From the NCBI RefSeq assembly GCF_007859675.1, contig NZ_CP042305.1:1054001-1118000 (forward strand): a DNA stretch of 64,000 nucleotides, given 5' to 3'. The notes beneath the pieces were generated by a model. That model saw nothing but the letters and a program-made list of their open reading frames with translations, did no database searches and was not told the DNA's origin. Within the stretch, counting starts at the first letter, position 1. The number at the start of each line of letters is the position of its first letter. Origin of the DNA: Humibacter ginsenosidimutans (GTDB taxonomy: Bacteria; Actinomycetota; Actinomycetes; Actinomycetales; Microbacteriaceae). The translations under genes and the position numbers were made by a program. This document shows positions 38,638 to 47,855 of this stretch, piece after piece.

Positions 38638-38722
38638 GCCGCAGACCGTCGAGAAGGTCATCCACCAGGGCGGCATCGAGAAGACCATCCAGGTGCCAGT
38701 CGAAGCGGAGGCGGAGAAGTGA
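38621..38722 (+). CDS. 33-residue phage protein between portal and protease-capsid
   Basis: ATG at 38621, inside the portal 3' end (17-base overlap) and preceded by AAGGAAGGA; product MPNSSKPQTVEKVIHQGGIE plus a Lys/Glu-rich tail. Its TGA overlaps the next GTG. Overlaps at both ends support translation. Function unknown; may help translational coupling. Confidence 0.6.
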   Translation: MPNSSKPQTVEKVIHQGGIEKTIQVPVEAEAEK

Positions 38723-40491
38723 CCGCGCCGCTGCCTGCAGCGGACTCGGTGATCTTCGATGCCGGTCAGCTCGTCATCGCGTCCGAGGATGACCGGATCG
38801 TGACCGGGCTGCTGCTGCCGTACGGCGTGGAGGGTCACACGAACATCGGCGGCTTCACCGTCGAGGCCGCGACCATCGAGCTTCCCGCCGACCCAGACGT
38901 GGTGACGCTGAACGTGCAGCACGACCACGAGCAGCCTGTCGGTCGCGCCGTGCAGCTCGACGAGCGCGCCGATGGCGTCTACGCCAGCTACCGCATCGCC
39001 CGCACCGCCGAGGGCGACGCGGCGCTCGCGGACATCAAGTCCGGCAAGCGCCGCTCGCTGTCGATGGAGGCCAAGGGCGTCATCGTCCGGGCAGGCAAAG
39101 CCGTCGCCGGCCGCCTGTTCGGTTCGGCGCTCGTGGAACGTCCCGCGTTCGAGGGCGCGACCGTGCTGGCCGAGTACGACCCCGAGCACGGCATCGACGC
39201 CGCGCGCATCACCAACCTTCCCGACGGCAGCACCCTGACCGTCGGCAACGCGACCACCTCGACCACCGTGGCCGAGAAGAAGGAGCCGGTCGACCCGGCA
39301 GGAGGCGAGGAGACGATGCCTGAGGCAGTCGTTCCCGAGACCGTCACGGCGTCCGCCGTCGCGCCGGTCAAGTCCGAGACCACCAAGCGCATCGAAGCCC
39401 TCGAGGCGAAGTTCGAGGCGCTCGGCGGCAAGAAGAAGACGGGCATCACGCCCGAGCAGGCGTTCACCGTCATGGCGTCGCTCGTGCGCCGTGAGCGTGT
39501 GGACGAGAAGCTCATCGAGCAGGTGTTCCGCACACCGGAAAGCCTGTTCGAGGAGGCCCGCTCGGTGTACGCCGCGCAGACCAACGTGGACGACCCGATC
39601 GAGAACCAGGACCTCAGCCCGCAGTGGGTGGGCGAGTACTTCGGTCGCGTCAAGCCGAAGCCGCTGATCACCGACCTGCTGAACCCGCAGACGCTCACCT
39701 CGCGGAAGGTGCAGGGCTACAAGTGGTCCGACCTGCCGAGCGGTGCGTCCTGGGCGGGCAACGGTGCCGAGATCCACTCCGGTGCCGTGGACGCGGTGAC
39801 CATCGACGAGATCCCCGCGCAGTACTTCGCCGGCGGCAACACCGTCAGCCGGGAGAACTTCGACTTCGGCGGCGGTCCCGCGTTCCTCGCCTGGTACTTC
39901 GGCCAGCAGTCCCTGAACGTGCAGAGCTGGCTCGACAGCCTCGCGCTGACCGCGCTCATCGAGGGCTCGCTCGACGGCGGCACGAACATCATCGCCGCAC
40001 CGCACCTCGCGGCGGCGGTGGACAACACCGACGCGCAGGGCACCCTCGTGGATGCCGTCGTGGCGTTCTACACCGCCCGCCTCGAGGTGCCCGACTTCGT
40101 GCTCATGGACTCGGCGCTTTACACGTCGTTCCTGAAGACGAAGACGACCGACACCTACGGCTACCTGTCGGCGCTGCTCGGCATCAGCTCCGGCTCGCTG
40201 GAAGGCCTCACCATCCGGCCCATCCCGACCGCGAAGATGACGCAGGCGAAGCAGGCAACCGGCCTCGTGGGCGGCGCGGCGAAGGGCGGCACGAACCGTG
40301 CCGTCAAGGCGCTGGCCGGCGCGAAGCTCGGCGCGGACATCTACACGCTGCCCGGCTCGCCCTTCCAGGCCGAGACCGTCAACGTCGCCAACGGCCAGGT
40401 CAACGTCGGCGCCTACGCCTACGGCCTCGTCAAGCCCGCCAGCGACACCATCACCGCCGCCTACTCCGACGCCTTCTTCGGCGTCTACTGA
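38719..40491 (+). CDS. Fused prohead protease and major capsid protein
   Basis: 590 residues from a GTG at 38719. Residues 1-160 are an S78-type prohead protease, with catalytic His68 in NVQHDHEQPVG and a Ser in GKRRSLSMEAKG (S113 or S115). A charged, helical linker (about 175-250) plays the scaffold delta-domain part. From about residue 290 the sequence is HK97-fold capsid (PLITDLLNPQTLTSRKV to DAFFGVY). The protease would cleave itself and the delta region during maturation. Separate genes are the rule; fusion is known in some small actinophages. Confidence 0.9.
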   Translation: MTAPLPAADSVIFDAGQLVIASEDDRIVTGLLLPYGVEGHTNIGGFTVEAATIELPADPDVVTLNVQHDHEQPVGRAVQLDERADGVYASYRIARTAEGDAALADIKSGKRRSLSMEAKGVIVRAGKAVAGRLFGSALVERPAFEGATVLAEYDPEHGIDAARITNLPDGSTLTVGNATTSTTVAEKKEPVDPAGGEETMPEAVVPETVTASAVAPVKSETTKRIEALEAKFEALGGKKKTGITPEQAFTVMASLVRRERVDEKLIEQVFRTPESLFEEARSVYAAQTNVDDPIENQDLSPQWVGEYFGRVKPKPLITDLLNPQTLTSRKVQGYKWSDLPSGASWAGNGAEIHSGAVDAVTIDEIPAQYFAGGNTVSRENFDFGGGPAFLAWYFGQQSLNVQSWLDSLALTALIEGSLDGGTNIIAAPHLAAAVDNTDAQGTLVDAVVAFYTARLEVPDFVLMDSALYTSFLKTKTTDTYGYLSALLGISSGSLEGLTIRPIPTAKMTQAKQATGLVGGAAKGGTNRAVKALAGAKLGADIYTLPGSPFQAETVNVANGQVNVGAYAYGLVKPASDTITAAYSDAFFGVY

Positions 40492-40512
40492 CCCGGAAGG
40501 AGGGAGCCTCTC

Positions 40513-40899
40513 ATGGCCGACTGGTACACGCTCGAAACCATCCGCGCACAATGGAGGGAGGCTCCCTCCAACGACGACGTGCTGCAACAAGTCCTCGACG
40601 CGTCGAAAGCGTCCGTGCTCGTCTACGACAACGGGTGGAGCTGGCGACGCGACCCGTCACTCTCAGTGGACGGCGACGGCAACACCATCGACTTCCCCGG
40701 CGACTACCCAGAAGGGAAGGTGCCGAGCTCGCTCGTCATGGGCCAGCGAGCACAGGCACGCAATCTCTGGAACGCGAACCGTGTAAACCCGCAGAACGGC
40801 GATGTAGGCACCGACACGTTCACCCTGCAGCCTTTCCCGCTCGACTGGGTGATCAAGCAGATAATCCGCCCCAAGAGCCCCTTCGGGAGCTTCGGATGA
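40513..40899 (+). CDS. Head-tail connector (adaptor) protein
   Basis: 128 residues (MADWYTLETIRAQWREAPSN) with AAGGAGGGAGCC upstream. Helical protein directly after the capsid gene, of the HK97 gp6-like adaptor type. Its TGA overlaps the next ATG (ATGA). Confidence 0.78.
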   Translation: MADWYTLETIRAQWREAPSNDDVLQQVLDASKASVLVYDNGWSWRRDPSLSVDGDGNTIDFPGDYPEGKVPSSLVMGQRAQARNLWNANRVNPQNGDVGTDTFTLQPFPLDWVIKQIIRPKSPFGSFG

Positions 40900-41288
40900 G
40901 CGACGACATCAGCTTCAACGGCAACACGCCTCGCCAGGTGCTCACCACCGCGCTGGAAGAAGCCTTCCCAGAATGGCTCGTCATCTCCAGCGAGCGAGCA
41001 CCAGACACCCTCGACCGCCCGGCGCTGGTCATCAAGCAGCGCACCATCGACCCGCTACCCTCAGCGCCGCTGTCCCACTTCACGGTCGGATTCTTCGTCA
41101 CCGTCGTGGACGACTCCACCGACTGGGATCAGGCAGAAGACGACCTCGACACGAACGTGCTGCTCGTCTGGGCAGCGCTCATGGAGACGAAGAACGTCAA
41201 CCCGTCGAAGGCCGAGAAGACCACGTTCAACGACAACGCCTATCTCGCATACGACATCACAACCGACCTCACGGTCAGAAAGGGGTAG
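40896..41288 (+). CDS. Tail terminator-like protein
   Basis: 130 residues from the ATG at 40896. Alpha/beta protein with PEWLVISSERAPDTLDRPAL and FTVGFFVTVVDDSTDWDQAE, placed between adaptor and tail tube, as expected for the protein that caps the tail tube. Assigned by position and length. Confidence 0.7.
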   Translation: MSDDISFNGNTPRQVLTTALEEAFPEWLVISSERAPDTLDRPALVIKQRTIDPLPSAPLSHFTVGFFVTVVDDSTDWDQAEDDLDTNVLLVWAALMETKNVNPSKAEKTTFNDNAYLAYDITTDLTVRKG

Positions 41289-41294
41289 GCGATC

Positions 41295-41720
41295 ATGTCT
41301 GCCGTCGAAGTCGAACCGCTCTTCATGTCGAACTGCACCTTCTCGGTCGCATCCGACTCCTACGAGGCCGCGCTGTCCGGCGTGACTATCACACCGACCA
41401 CACCCATCACGACATGGACCGGCCTCGCGCCCGGCAGCGTGTTCACGAAGGCCGGCAAGGCGACCTGGGTGTGCGCGCTCGACGCCGTGCAGGACTGGTC
41501 CACTGCCACGTCCCTCTCGAACTACCTGCACGCACACGAGGGCGACACGATCGCTGTCACCTTCGTGCCGGATGCCGACGACGACGAGTCCCCGACGATC
41601 TCGGTGAACCTCATCGTCGTTCCCGGCACCATCGGCGGCAAGGTCAACGCGTTCGCGGAGTCCAGCGTCTCGATGCCGTGCCAGGGCAAGCCGACCGTCA
41701 CTCCCGTGTCGGGCAGCTAG
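41295..41720 (+). CDS. Major tail tube protein
   Basis: 141 residues (MSAVEVEPLFMSNCTFSVAS). Beta-rich, with VTITPTTPITTWTGLAPGSV and NLIVVPGTIGGKVNAFAESS, matching the fold and position of siphophage tail tube proteins. It is followed not by tail chaperones but by a completion-type protein. Confidence 0.82.
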   Translation: MSAVEVEPLFMSNCTFSVASDSYEAALSGVTITPTTPITTWTGLAPGSVFTKAGKATWVCALDAVQDWSTATSLSNYLHAHEGDTIAVTFVPDADDDESPTISVNLIVVPGTIGGKVNAFAESSVSMPCQGKPTVTPVSGS

Positions 41721-41727
41721 AAGCCTG

Positions 41728-42255
41728 ATGGCCACGTCTCTGCTGTCGATCAGCACGAAGAGCAGCGAGGCCCTTGACGCCACAGTCAAGGGCCTCCAGC
41801 TCATCGACAAGTCGCTGCAGACACAGATCCGGCGGGCGACCAGCAAGATGGGCACGCCGGAGTGGCAGGCCGAAGTGGCCGAACACCTGGCAGGCAACGA
41901 CCTCCAGTCAGCCGTGCTCGGCTCATCGAACAAGGTGCAGGCCAGCAACCAGAACGTGATGCTCTCCTCTGGCGCGAGCACCCGGCGCATGCGCGGGGGT
42001 GCCACGCCAGCCGATCTGGCCCACTCCGAGGAATTCGGTTCCAACCGGAACCGGGTCACCGCCTACCGCAGGCGCTCCCGCAAAGGCCGCACGGCCGAGG
42101 TGCTCCGGCACACAACTCATCAGCTCATGCCGCCGTCACGATCCGGGTGGACCGTGTTCCAGGCGGCGCGAGTCATCATCCCGCGCATCGCGCAGCTGTG
42201 GGTGCAAACCACGATGCGCACCATCTACGAGGCCGTCGAGGGGAAGGTGAGCTAG
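41728..42255 (+). CDS. HK97 gp10-like tail completion protein
   Basis: 175 residues. Helix-rich with a basic middle (TAYRRRSRKGRTAEVLRH) and HLAGNDLQSAVLGSSN; resembles HK97 gp10-type minor structural proteins. These usually come before the tail tube gene; here it lies after it, where the frameshifted chaperone pair would be expected. Confidence 0.65.
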   Translation: MATSLLSISTKSSEALDATVKGLQLIDKSLQTQIRRATSKMGTPEWQAEVAEHLAGNDLQSAVLGSSNKVQASNQNVMLSSGASTRRMRGGATPADLAHSEEFGSNRNRVTAYRRRSRKGRTAEVLRHTTHQLMPPSRSGWTVFQAARVIIPRIAQLWVQTTMRTIYEAVEGKVS

Positions 42256-42257
42256 TC

Positions 42258-43817
42258 ATGGCCGGTAAGCCGATCGTGATCAGTGTCGTCTCCGACACGA
42301 AGCAAGCTGTCTCCTCGGTGAAGAACCTCTCCACCGAGTATTCCGGTCTCGTCGATCAGCTCAAGCAGCTCGGCCCCGACGGGCAGCAGGCGGCCGAGGA
42401 GCTCGAGTCCTCGATGAAGGCTGCGCAGCTCGCGACGCAGGATGCCTCGGATGCGAGCAAGCAGCTCGTGGACAGCATCAACAAGGCGAAGCTCGCCGCC
42501 GCGGAAGGCGGCCTCGACCTGTCGGCGGATCTGAAGAAGACGGCCGAAGCGGCACCGATGGCTGCCAGCGGCATCCGGCAGGTGTCCGAAGAAGGCGGCA
42601 AGCTCAAAGAGGGCCTCATGATGAACGCCGGCTTCGGCGTTCCCATGCTCGCCGAATCGCTCGGCTCCGGTGAAGGCGGCCTCGCCGGCGCCGCGACCGC
42701 GGCCGGTCAGGCCATCGGCGGCATGGGCATGATGATGGGCCCCGAGGTCATGGTCCCCGCCGCGGCACTCGGCGCGATCTTCGCATGGGTCGGCGCCCAG
42801 CTCGGAAGTGCCACCGAGGAGTCCGCCGCCTTCCAAGCCTCCGTCGGCTCCGACGTGGATTCGATGCTGAAGCTCGGCCCGACCGCCCTGCAGCAGGCAG
42901 ACACCGTGAACAAGTCGCTGCAGTCGATGGCCGACAACAGCTATAAGACCGCCGACGGCACCAGCAAGAGCTTCCAGCAGATCCAGGACGATGCCAAGAA
43001 GGTAGGCGTCTCCGTCGTCACGATGATGCAGGCCTACGCTGGCGTGCCCGACGCCATCAGCAAGGTGACCGCCGCGTCCGCGAAGTCGAAGGACGCTATC
43101 GACGCCAACGCGCGCCTGAGCCGCGCTGAAGCCGAAGAACAGAAGGCGTCAATCGATGACGTAACCGGCGCTATCGGCGGCAACACCGACGCGGCGAAGA
43201 AGGCTGCTCAGGCGTACAGCGAGTACGAGAAGGCGCAGGAGAAGAGTGCGGCGACGCTCGAGAAGCTGACGAAGGCGGAGCAGTCCGCGAAGTCCGCTGC
43301 CGACGGCATGAACAGTTCCCTGCAGTCTGACCTCGCGTCGACCGGCTCCCAGCTCGATCAGATCCTCGACAGGTCGAAGAGCGACGCGGACGCGATCATC
43401 ACGAACCAGCAGAAGGAGCTGGACGCGAACAAGCGGTTCCTGTCCGACTTCAACGCCGCGGTGAAGGACGGGCTGGATGCTGCCGGGCAGCAGTACGTGG
43501 CGAGCAACCGGGCCAGCTTCCAAGAGGTCATCGACACGTACGGGATCAACAGCCCTCAGGCGAAGCAGTTCCTCGCGAACGCGAACGCGCTCGGGCAGCA
43601 GCAGGGCAGCGACTTCGACAAGAACTTCACCACGTCGGTGGGTAACGCGCTGGTGCGGGCGCAGCAGATCATGAACACCCAGAAGCTGCACCCGGAGTTC
43701 GACCTGTCCGGCAGCTACGCGCAGGTGAACGCGCTCATGAACTACATCAACAACCAGCGCCCTGAGGTGTTCGTCAACGTCAAGGGCAGCGGCCCGCTGG
43801 GATCGAGGATCGGCTAA
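42258..43817 (+). CDS. Tail tape measure protein (short)
   Basis: 519 residues from the ATG at 42258. Alpha-helical with long coiled-coil stretches (KNLSTEYSGLVDQLKQLGPD; YSEYEKAQEKSAATLEKLTK) and a hydrophobic Gly/Met-rich centre (GGMGMMMGPEVMVPAAALG) that could insert in the host membrane. By the usual rule of about 0.15 nm of tail per residue it predicts a tail near 80 nm. The stop overlaps the next start (TAATG). Confidence 0.85.
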   Translation: MAGKPIVISVVSDTKQAVSSVKNLSTEYSGLVDQLKQLGPDGQQAAEELESSMKAAQLATQDASDASKQLVDSINKAKLAAAEGGLDLSADLKKTAEAAPMAASGIRQVSEEGGKLKEGLMMNAGFGVPMLAESLGSGEGGLAGAATAAGQAIGGMGMMMGPEVMVPAAALGAIFAWVGAQLGSATEESAAFQASVGSDVDSMLKLGPTALQQADTVNKSLQSMADNSYKTADGTSKSFQQIQDDAKKVGVSVVTMMQAYAGVPDAISKVTAASAKSKDAIDANARLSRAEAEEQKASIDDVTGAIGGNTDAAKKAAQAYSEYEKAQEKSAATLEKLTKAEQSAKSAADGMNSSLQSDLASTGSQLDQILDRSKSDADAIITNQQKELDANKRFLSDFNAAVKDGLDAAGQQYVASNRASFQEVIDTYGINSPQAKQFLANANALGQQQGSDFDKNFTTSVGNALVRAQQIMNTQKLHPEFDLSGSYAQVNALMNYINNQRPEVFVNVKGSGPLGSRIG

Positions 43818-44176
43818 TGTCCAGCACCTTCACCGACGCTCAGTCCAACGTCTACACGCCCGCGATCGTGAACACGCTGACCTGGAACTACACGCCCGGC
43901 ACCGTGGACCACGACGTGCTCAACGACGCCGACGGCCGCCCGACCACCACCAACGTCGGCCCCGGCATCCAGCACGGGCACCTGGCCGTCGTGTTCGAGG
44001 ACGCCGGAGACGCCGACGCGTTCGCCCGCGCCGCGCAGCTCGGCATCGAATTCACCGACCCCGACCACTTCCTCAACAACACCGTCCTGCTCGGCCTCGG
44101 GCCGATCGGCGTCACCCAGGACGACAGCACGAAGGCGGCGTTCGTGGTCGAGTTCGACTGGAAGCTCCTGTCGTGA
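43817..44176 (+). CDS. Minor tail protein
   Basis: 119 residues (MSSTFTDAQSNVYTPAIVNT). Beta-rich; position right after the tape measure suits a distal tail or baseplate protein. TGA overlaps the following GTG (GTGA). Confidence 0.7.
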   Translation: MSSTFTDAQSNVYTPAIVNTLTWNYTPGTVDHDVLNDADGRPTTTNVGPGIQHGHLAVVFEDAGDADAFARAAQLGIEFTDPDHFLNNTVLLGLGPIGVTQDDSTKAAFVVEFDWKLLS

Positions 44177-45987
44177 CCGTCCTCCGCTACGCCGCCGCCA
44201 ACCTGTCCGTCACCGACGCGACGCCGGCCACGCACTACTACAACGTGGAGGGCGGCACGGTCATCTTCGATGAGTCGTGGACGCCGTATCTGCAGGCGTC
44301 GATCACGGTCACGCTGCCGATGGAGGTGTCTTTGCCGCCCGCGCTGGATCAGGCCGCGCTCGACGCGCTGGATCCGCGCAACGACCCGAAGCCGGTCGCG
44401 CTGCTGGTGTGCACCCTGTACGAGTACGACGAAGCCACCGGCACCCTGCATTCCCAGGCCGACGTGTCGGCGGCGCTGAACATCGAGTCCCGGGACATCG
44501 ACTGGGCGGCCGGCACGATCGCGCTCGCGTTGGCGACCGACGAATTCAAGCTTCAGCAGGAAGCGAACAAGACCACAGACCCGGTGAACTTCCGGGCTCA
44601 TCAGTCGTCTCTCGTGCACGTGGTGAATGACGTGCTCGCCGCGGCCGGTGTGACGGCGACGCTGGACGGCAACTCGGTCGACGCTGACGTGACCACGACA
44701 ACGGCGCTCACGAATCTCATGACCGACCCGGCGACAACGTTCGTCACGTCCCCGCAAGGCTATGCGGGCGTGGCGTGCAGCACCGACCACACGGACACGA
44801 CCTGGTTCGTGGCCGGCACGCACTGCGTGAACCTGTACACGCCGACCGCCGCCGAGTCGTATCTGCGGCTCGATCCTGGCACGGGCATGACGAACGGCAT
44901 GACGGCCGGGAACACATACACACTGTCCGGGTACGGCAACGTGAAGACGGCGTGCTCGGGCACCACGACGAGCCCTGCGACGCGCGCCCGCGCCATCACC
45001 GTGTTCGTGACAGCGCCGTCGCTTGGCGGCACGGTCGAGTATCACTCCGGCCAGCTCCCGAACACGGTGGGCACTGCGGCGCGCGTGTCGGTGACGTTCA
45101 CGCTGCCCGCCGACACGACCGCTGTCTACTCGCGTGCTTACCTCGGGCACACCACCGGGCAAGTGCGCTGGAATGCTTTCCAGCTCACGCAAGGCGATGG
45201 TCTCGAGACGGACGGTGTGACACCGCTCGCGTACTTCGACGGTGCGAAAGCCGCTGACACGTACTACACGTACGCGTGGGATGGCAGCGCGAACGCCTCC
45301 ACGTCGACACGCACTCCGATCGTGGACAGGTCGATCGATTCGCTGACCGTGAGCCCTGGTGAGAGCTACTGGTCGATGCTCGACCCGGTGCTCGGTGCGG
45401 CAGGGCTGCGTCTCTTCTGCGACGAGGAGGGTGTGTGGCGGCTCGTGGACGGTCTCAGCTACGCGGTCGATGGGACCGTGATCGTGCAGGACTCCAACGC
45501 GACCGCGCTCGGTGACAGCATCGACCTGACCGACCCGGACGACGTGTTCGGGTCCGTGGTCGTGAAGTACACGTGGACGGATGCCGCAGGCAACGTCGAA
45601 ACGTCCTACGACGCGGCCGGTACCGGCTCACCGACGCAGCTGGTGGAGCACGACAATCGCGCCTATCCGGGGCCTGGTGAAGCCGGCTACCTCCTGGCGA
45701 AGGGTCAAGGGCGCGGCCGGGTGATGTCCACCACGGCTCTGTCGGACTACTCCGCACGCCCGTACCAGGGTGCCCGCATCATCGCCCCGTACACGCAAAC
45801 ACAGACCGGTGTCGTCTCCCGGATCAGCTTCGACCTTGCGCAGGCCGAGATGGATGTCACCACGCGCGGCCTGATCGACACACCGGCCGGCGCCTGGATC
45901 CTCGCACCCGACACCGTGACGTGGGACGACGCGTCCGCGACGACCACGTGGGACGGCCTCGACAACGACTTCAGCAACCTGACCTAG
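44173..45987 (+). CDS. Large minor tail protein (baseplate hub-like)
   Basis: 604 residues from a GTG at 44173. A beta-rich N-terminus (YAAANLSVTDATPATHYYNV) is followed by an inserted carbohydrate-binding-like domain (about 175-375; LRLDPGTGMTNGMTAGNTYT) and a C-terminal hub-like part (SPGESYWSMLDPVLGAAGLR; YLLAKGQGRGRVMS). Probably forms the tail tip or contacts the host wall (inference). Confidence 0.78.
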   Translation: MTVLRYAAANLSVTDATPATHYYNVEGGTVIFDESWTPYLQASITVTLPMEVSLPPALDQAALDALDPRNDPKPVALLVCTLYEYDEATGTLHSQADVSAALNIESRDIDWAAGTIALALATDEFKLQQEANKTTDPVNFRAHQSSLVHVVNDVLAAAGVTATLDGNSVDADVTTTTALTNLMTDPATTFVTSPQGYAGVACSTDHTDTTWFVAGTHCVNLYTPTAAESYLRLDPGTGMTNGMTAGNTYTLSGYGNVKTACSGTTTSPATRARAITVFVTAPSLGGTVEYHSGQLPNTVGTAARVSVTFTLPADTTAVYSRAYLGHTTGQVRWNAFQLTQGDGLETDGVTPLAYFDGAKAADTYYTYAWDGSANASTSTRTPIVDRSIDSLTVSPGESYWSMLDPVLGAAGLRLFCDEEGVWRLVDGLSYAVDGTVIVQDSNATALGDSIDLTDPDDVFGSVVVKYTWTDAAGNVETSYDAAGTGSPTQLVEHDNRAYPGPGEAGYLLAKGQGRGRVMSTTALSDYSARPYQGARIIAPYTQTQTGVVSRISFDLAQAEMDVTTRGLIDTPAGAWILAPDTVTWDDASATTTWDGLDNDFSNLT

Positions 45988-45996
45988 GAGGCAGAC

Positions 45997-46194
45997 ATGG
46001 CAGCAGGAGACGATGCAGCAGCGGCCGGCTACCCGGTGGTGGACCCGTCGACCGACCTCGTGAAGGACGGCGCGGATGCCATCAACGATGTGACCGACAC
46101 GCTCGCGAAGCTCACGAATGATCAGGGCATCACGATCTTCGTCCAGTCGACGACTCCGACCGCGCTGCACACCAACGACCTCTGGCTGTACTGA
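45997..46194 (+). CDS. Small minor tail protein
   Basis: 65 residues, preceded by AGGAGG. The C-terminus (ITIFVQSTTPTALHTNDLWL) is a motif common in small actinophage tail-tip proteins. The stop TGA overlaps the next ATG (TGATG). Confidence 0.7.
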   Translation: MAAGDDAAAAGYPVVDPSTDLVKDGADAINDVTDTLAKLTNDQGITIFVQSTTPTALHTNDLWLY

Positions 46195-46973
46195 TGGCCG
46201 AAGCAGACGGCCACAACAGCGGGACTATCGCGGTCTCGCTGACGGTCACGGAAGGCACACCGAACGCGGCCGGGAACTACTCGCCGGTCATGTGGGTGCT
46301 GCGTGCCGCTGACAGCTACGGGGAGTCGTACTCCGGCTCGAAGGTCACCGGCGTCGTGACCATCAACGGCACGACCATCGGCTACTCCTACGCATGGTCC
46401 AGCCCGGGCACTCAAACCCGCACCCTCGCGTCGGGCACCATCAACGTGGGGCATTCCGCTGACGGTACGAAGACCATCGGCTTCTCCTTCACGTTCTCCG
46501 GCATTCCCGGCACGTCGAACAGTGGTGGCGCGTCCGGCTCCTCCTCGATGACGCTCACCCACATTCCGCCGCAGACACCGACCGGGCTCACCATCGGCAC
46601 GCAGACCACGCCCGGCTCCGTGCCGGTGTCATGGTCGGCAGCGGCCGGCTCGACGCCCTCGAGCTACACGATCCGCGCCGACGACGACCCCGCATTCGGC
46701 AGCCCGCTCACATTCACCTCGAGCACACCGTCGATGACGCTCACCGGGCTAGAGAAGGGCACCACGTACTACATCGACGTGCGCGCCACCAACTCTTCAG
46801 GATCGTCCGCGTACACCGCATCCCAGAGCGTCCTCACGCTCGCGGGAGCGAAACGGTGGGACGGCACCGACTGGGTCGCCGCACCCACCTTCAAACGCTG
46901 GAACGGCAACTCCTGGGTGCCCGTCACCACCGCGAAACGGTGGGACAGCACCGCCTGGGTCAACCTCACCTAA
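46194..46973 (+). CDS. Tail fibre-like protein with fibronectin III domain and KRW-WV repeats
   Basis: 259 residues. Residues 1-120 are beta-rich; 125-215 form a fibronectin type III domain (PPQTPTGLTIGTQTTPGSVP, GLEKGTTYYIDVRATNSSGS). The C-terminus carries three repeats of about 16-20 residues: KRWDGTDWV, KRWNGNSWV and KRWDSTAWV, typical of actinophage receptor-binding tips. Probably binds host surface glycans. Confidence 0.8.
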   Translation: MAEADGHNSGTIAVSLTVTEGTPNAAGNYSPVMWVLRAADSYGESYSGSKVTGVVTINGTTIGYSYAWSSPGTQTRTLASGTINVGHSADGTKTIGFSFTFSGIPGTSNSGGASGSSSMTLTHIPPQTPTGLTIGTQTTPGSVPVSWSAAAGSTPSSYTIRADDDPAFGSPLTFTSSTPSMTLTGLEKGTTYYIDVRATNSSGSSAYTASQSVLTLAGAKRWDGTDWVAAPTFKRWNGNSWVPVTTAKRWDSTAWVNLT

Positions 46974-46989
46974 CAGATCGGAGAACAGC

Positions 46990-47613
46990 ATGGCAACGGT
47001 CAACGGCAGCGCGGCAATCGCGTGGATGCGAGCACACGGCACGAACACGCCAGGCGACTGCCTCAACACGGTCTGGCAGGCCTACGGCAGCCACGACTCG
47101 ATCGGCCCGCACGCCGGGCAGTACCCCGACGCGATCGACGGATGGAACTACGCCACCGACAAGCACGCAGGCGACGAGCAGCCGCCCGCAGGCGTCCCGG
47201 TGTACTTCGGCGTCAGCCCGACGCGCACGGATGCCGACCGGGCAGCCGGTGACGTGTGCATCTCGCTCGGCGGCGGCCAACTCATCGCCACCGACGCGGC
47301 AGGCAACGGCCGCATCGGCATCACCACGATCACGCAACGCGCCGCGCAGACCGCGCGCCCGTATCTCGGATGGACCGGGGACTTCCTCGGCTACACCGTG
47401 ACCTACACGCCCACGACCAACACCACCACCACGAAGGGAACCGACATGCTCATCGGAATCAAGGGGAAGGCCGGCGCACGACGCGGCGGCAGCTACTACG
47501 TCAACGGCGGCGTCGCGCACTTCATCGGCGCAGGCATCCCGGCCGGCGTACCGACGTACACCGACGAGGGCGAGATCGCAGCCCTCCAGCACGTCATCAG
47601 CGGGCTCGCATGA
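46990..47613 (+). CDS. Endolysin-like cysteine peptidase protein
   Basis: 207 residues. Residues 1-135 resemble CHAP/NlpC-type amidase domains: Cys in NTPGDCLNTVWQAYG and the strand pair PPAGVPVYFG and AAGDVCISLGGGQLIATD. The usual active-site His in the second strand (GHV-type) is Asp here, so activity is uncertain. A Thr-rich linker leads to a C-terminal segment (GGSYYVNGGVAHFIG) that may bind the wall. Followed by holin-like genes. Confidence 0.7.
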   Translation: MATVNGSAAIAWMRAHGTNTPGDCLNTVWQAYGSHDSIGPHAGQYPDAIDGWNYATDKHAGDEQPPAGVPVYFGVSPTRTDADRAAGDVCISLGGGQLIATDAAGNGRIGITTITQRAAQTARPYLGWTGDFLGYTVTYTPTTNTTTTKGTDMLIGIKGKAGARRGGSYYVNGGVAHFIGAGIPAGVPTYTDEGEIAALQHVISGLA

Positions 47614-47849
47614 CGACCGTGAGCGGCGGCGTCGTCGAACAGGACAGCGAACAGCCCGTGGACAGCGCACCCGTCACGCTGCCCGTCGCATGGCGCACCA
47701 TCATCTACATCATCGCCGCGCCCCTCGCCGTCGGACTCTTCGACCTGTCCGGGCACCCGATCGACCTGCCGAACATCCTGCACGCCGCAGCCACCGCGCT
47801 CGCGTCCCTCGGAGCGATCACCGCCGCAGCGCACATCGCGAAGAAGTAG
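47610..47849 (+). CDS. Holin-like membrane protein
   Basis: 79 residues from the ATG at 47610, overlapping the endolysin-like stop (ATGA). Two hydrophobic segments (WRTIIYIIAAPLAVGLFDL and ILHAAATALASLGAITAAA) in a short protein next to the endolysin gene fit a holin. Confidence 0.7.
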   Translation: MTTVSGGVVEQDSEQPVDSAPVTLPVAWRTIIYIIAAPLAVGLFDLSGHPIDLPNILHAAATALASLGAITAAAHIAKK

Positions 47850-47855
47850 CCCGCC

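Noticed and set aside
37594..40590. A 998-codon minus-strand ORF across the portal and capsid genes
   Set aside because: Antisense shadow: the plus-strand portal and protease-capsid proteins have clear motifs, while this frame is Arg/Gly/Val-rich without domains.
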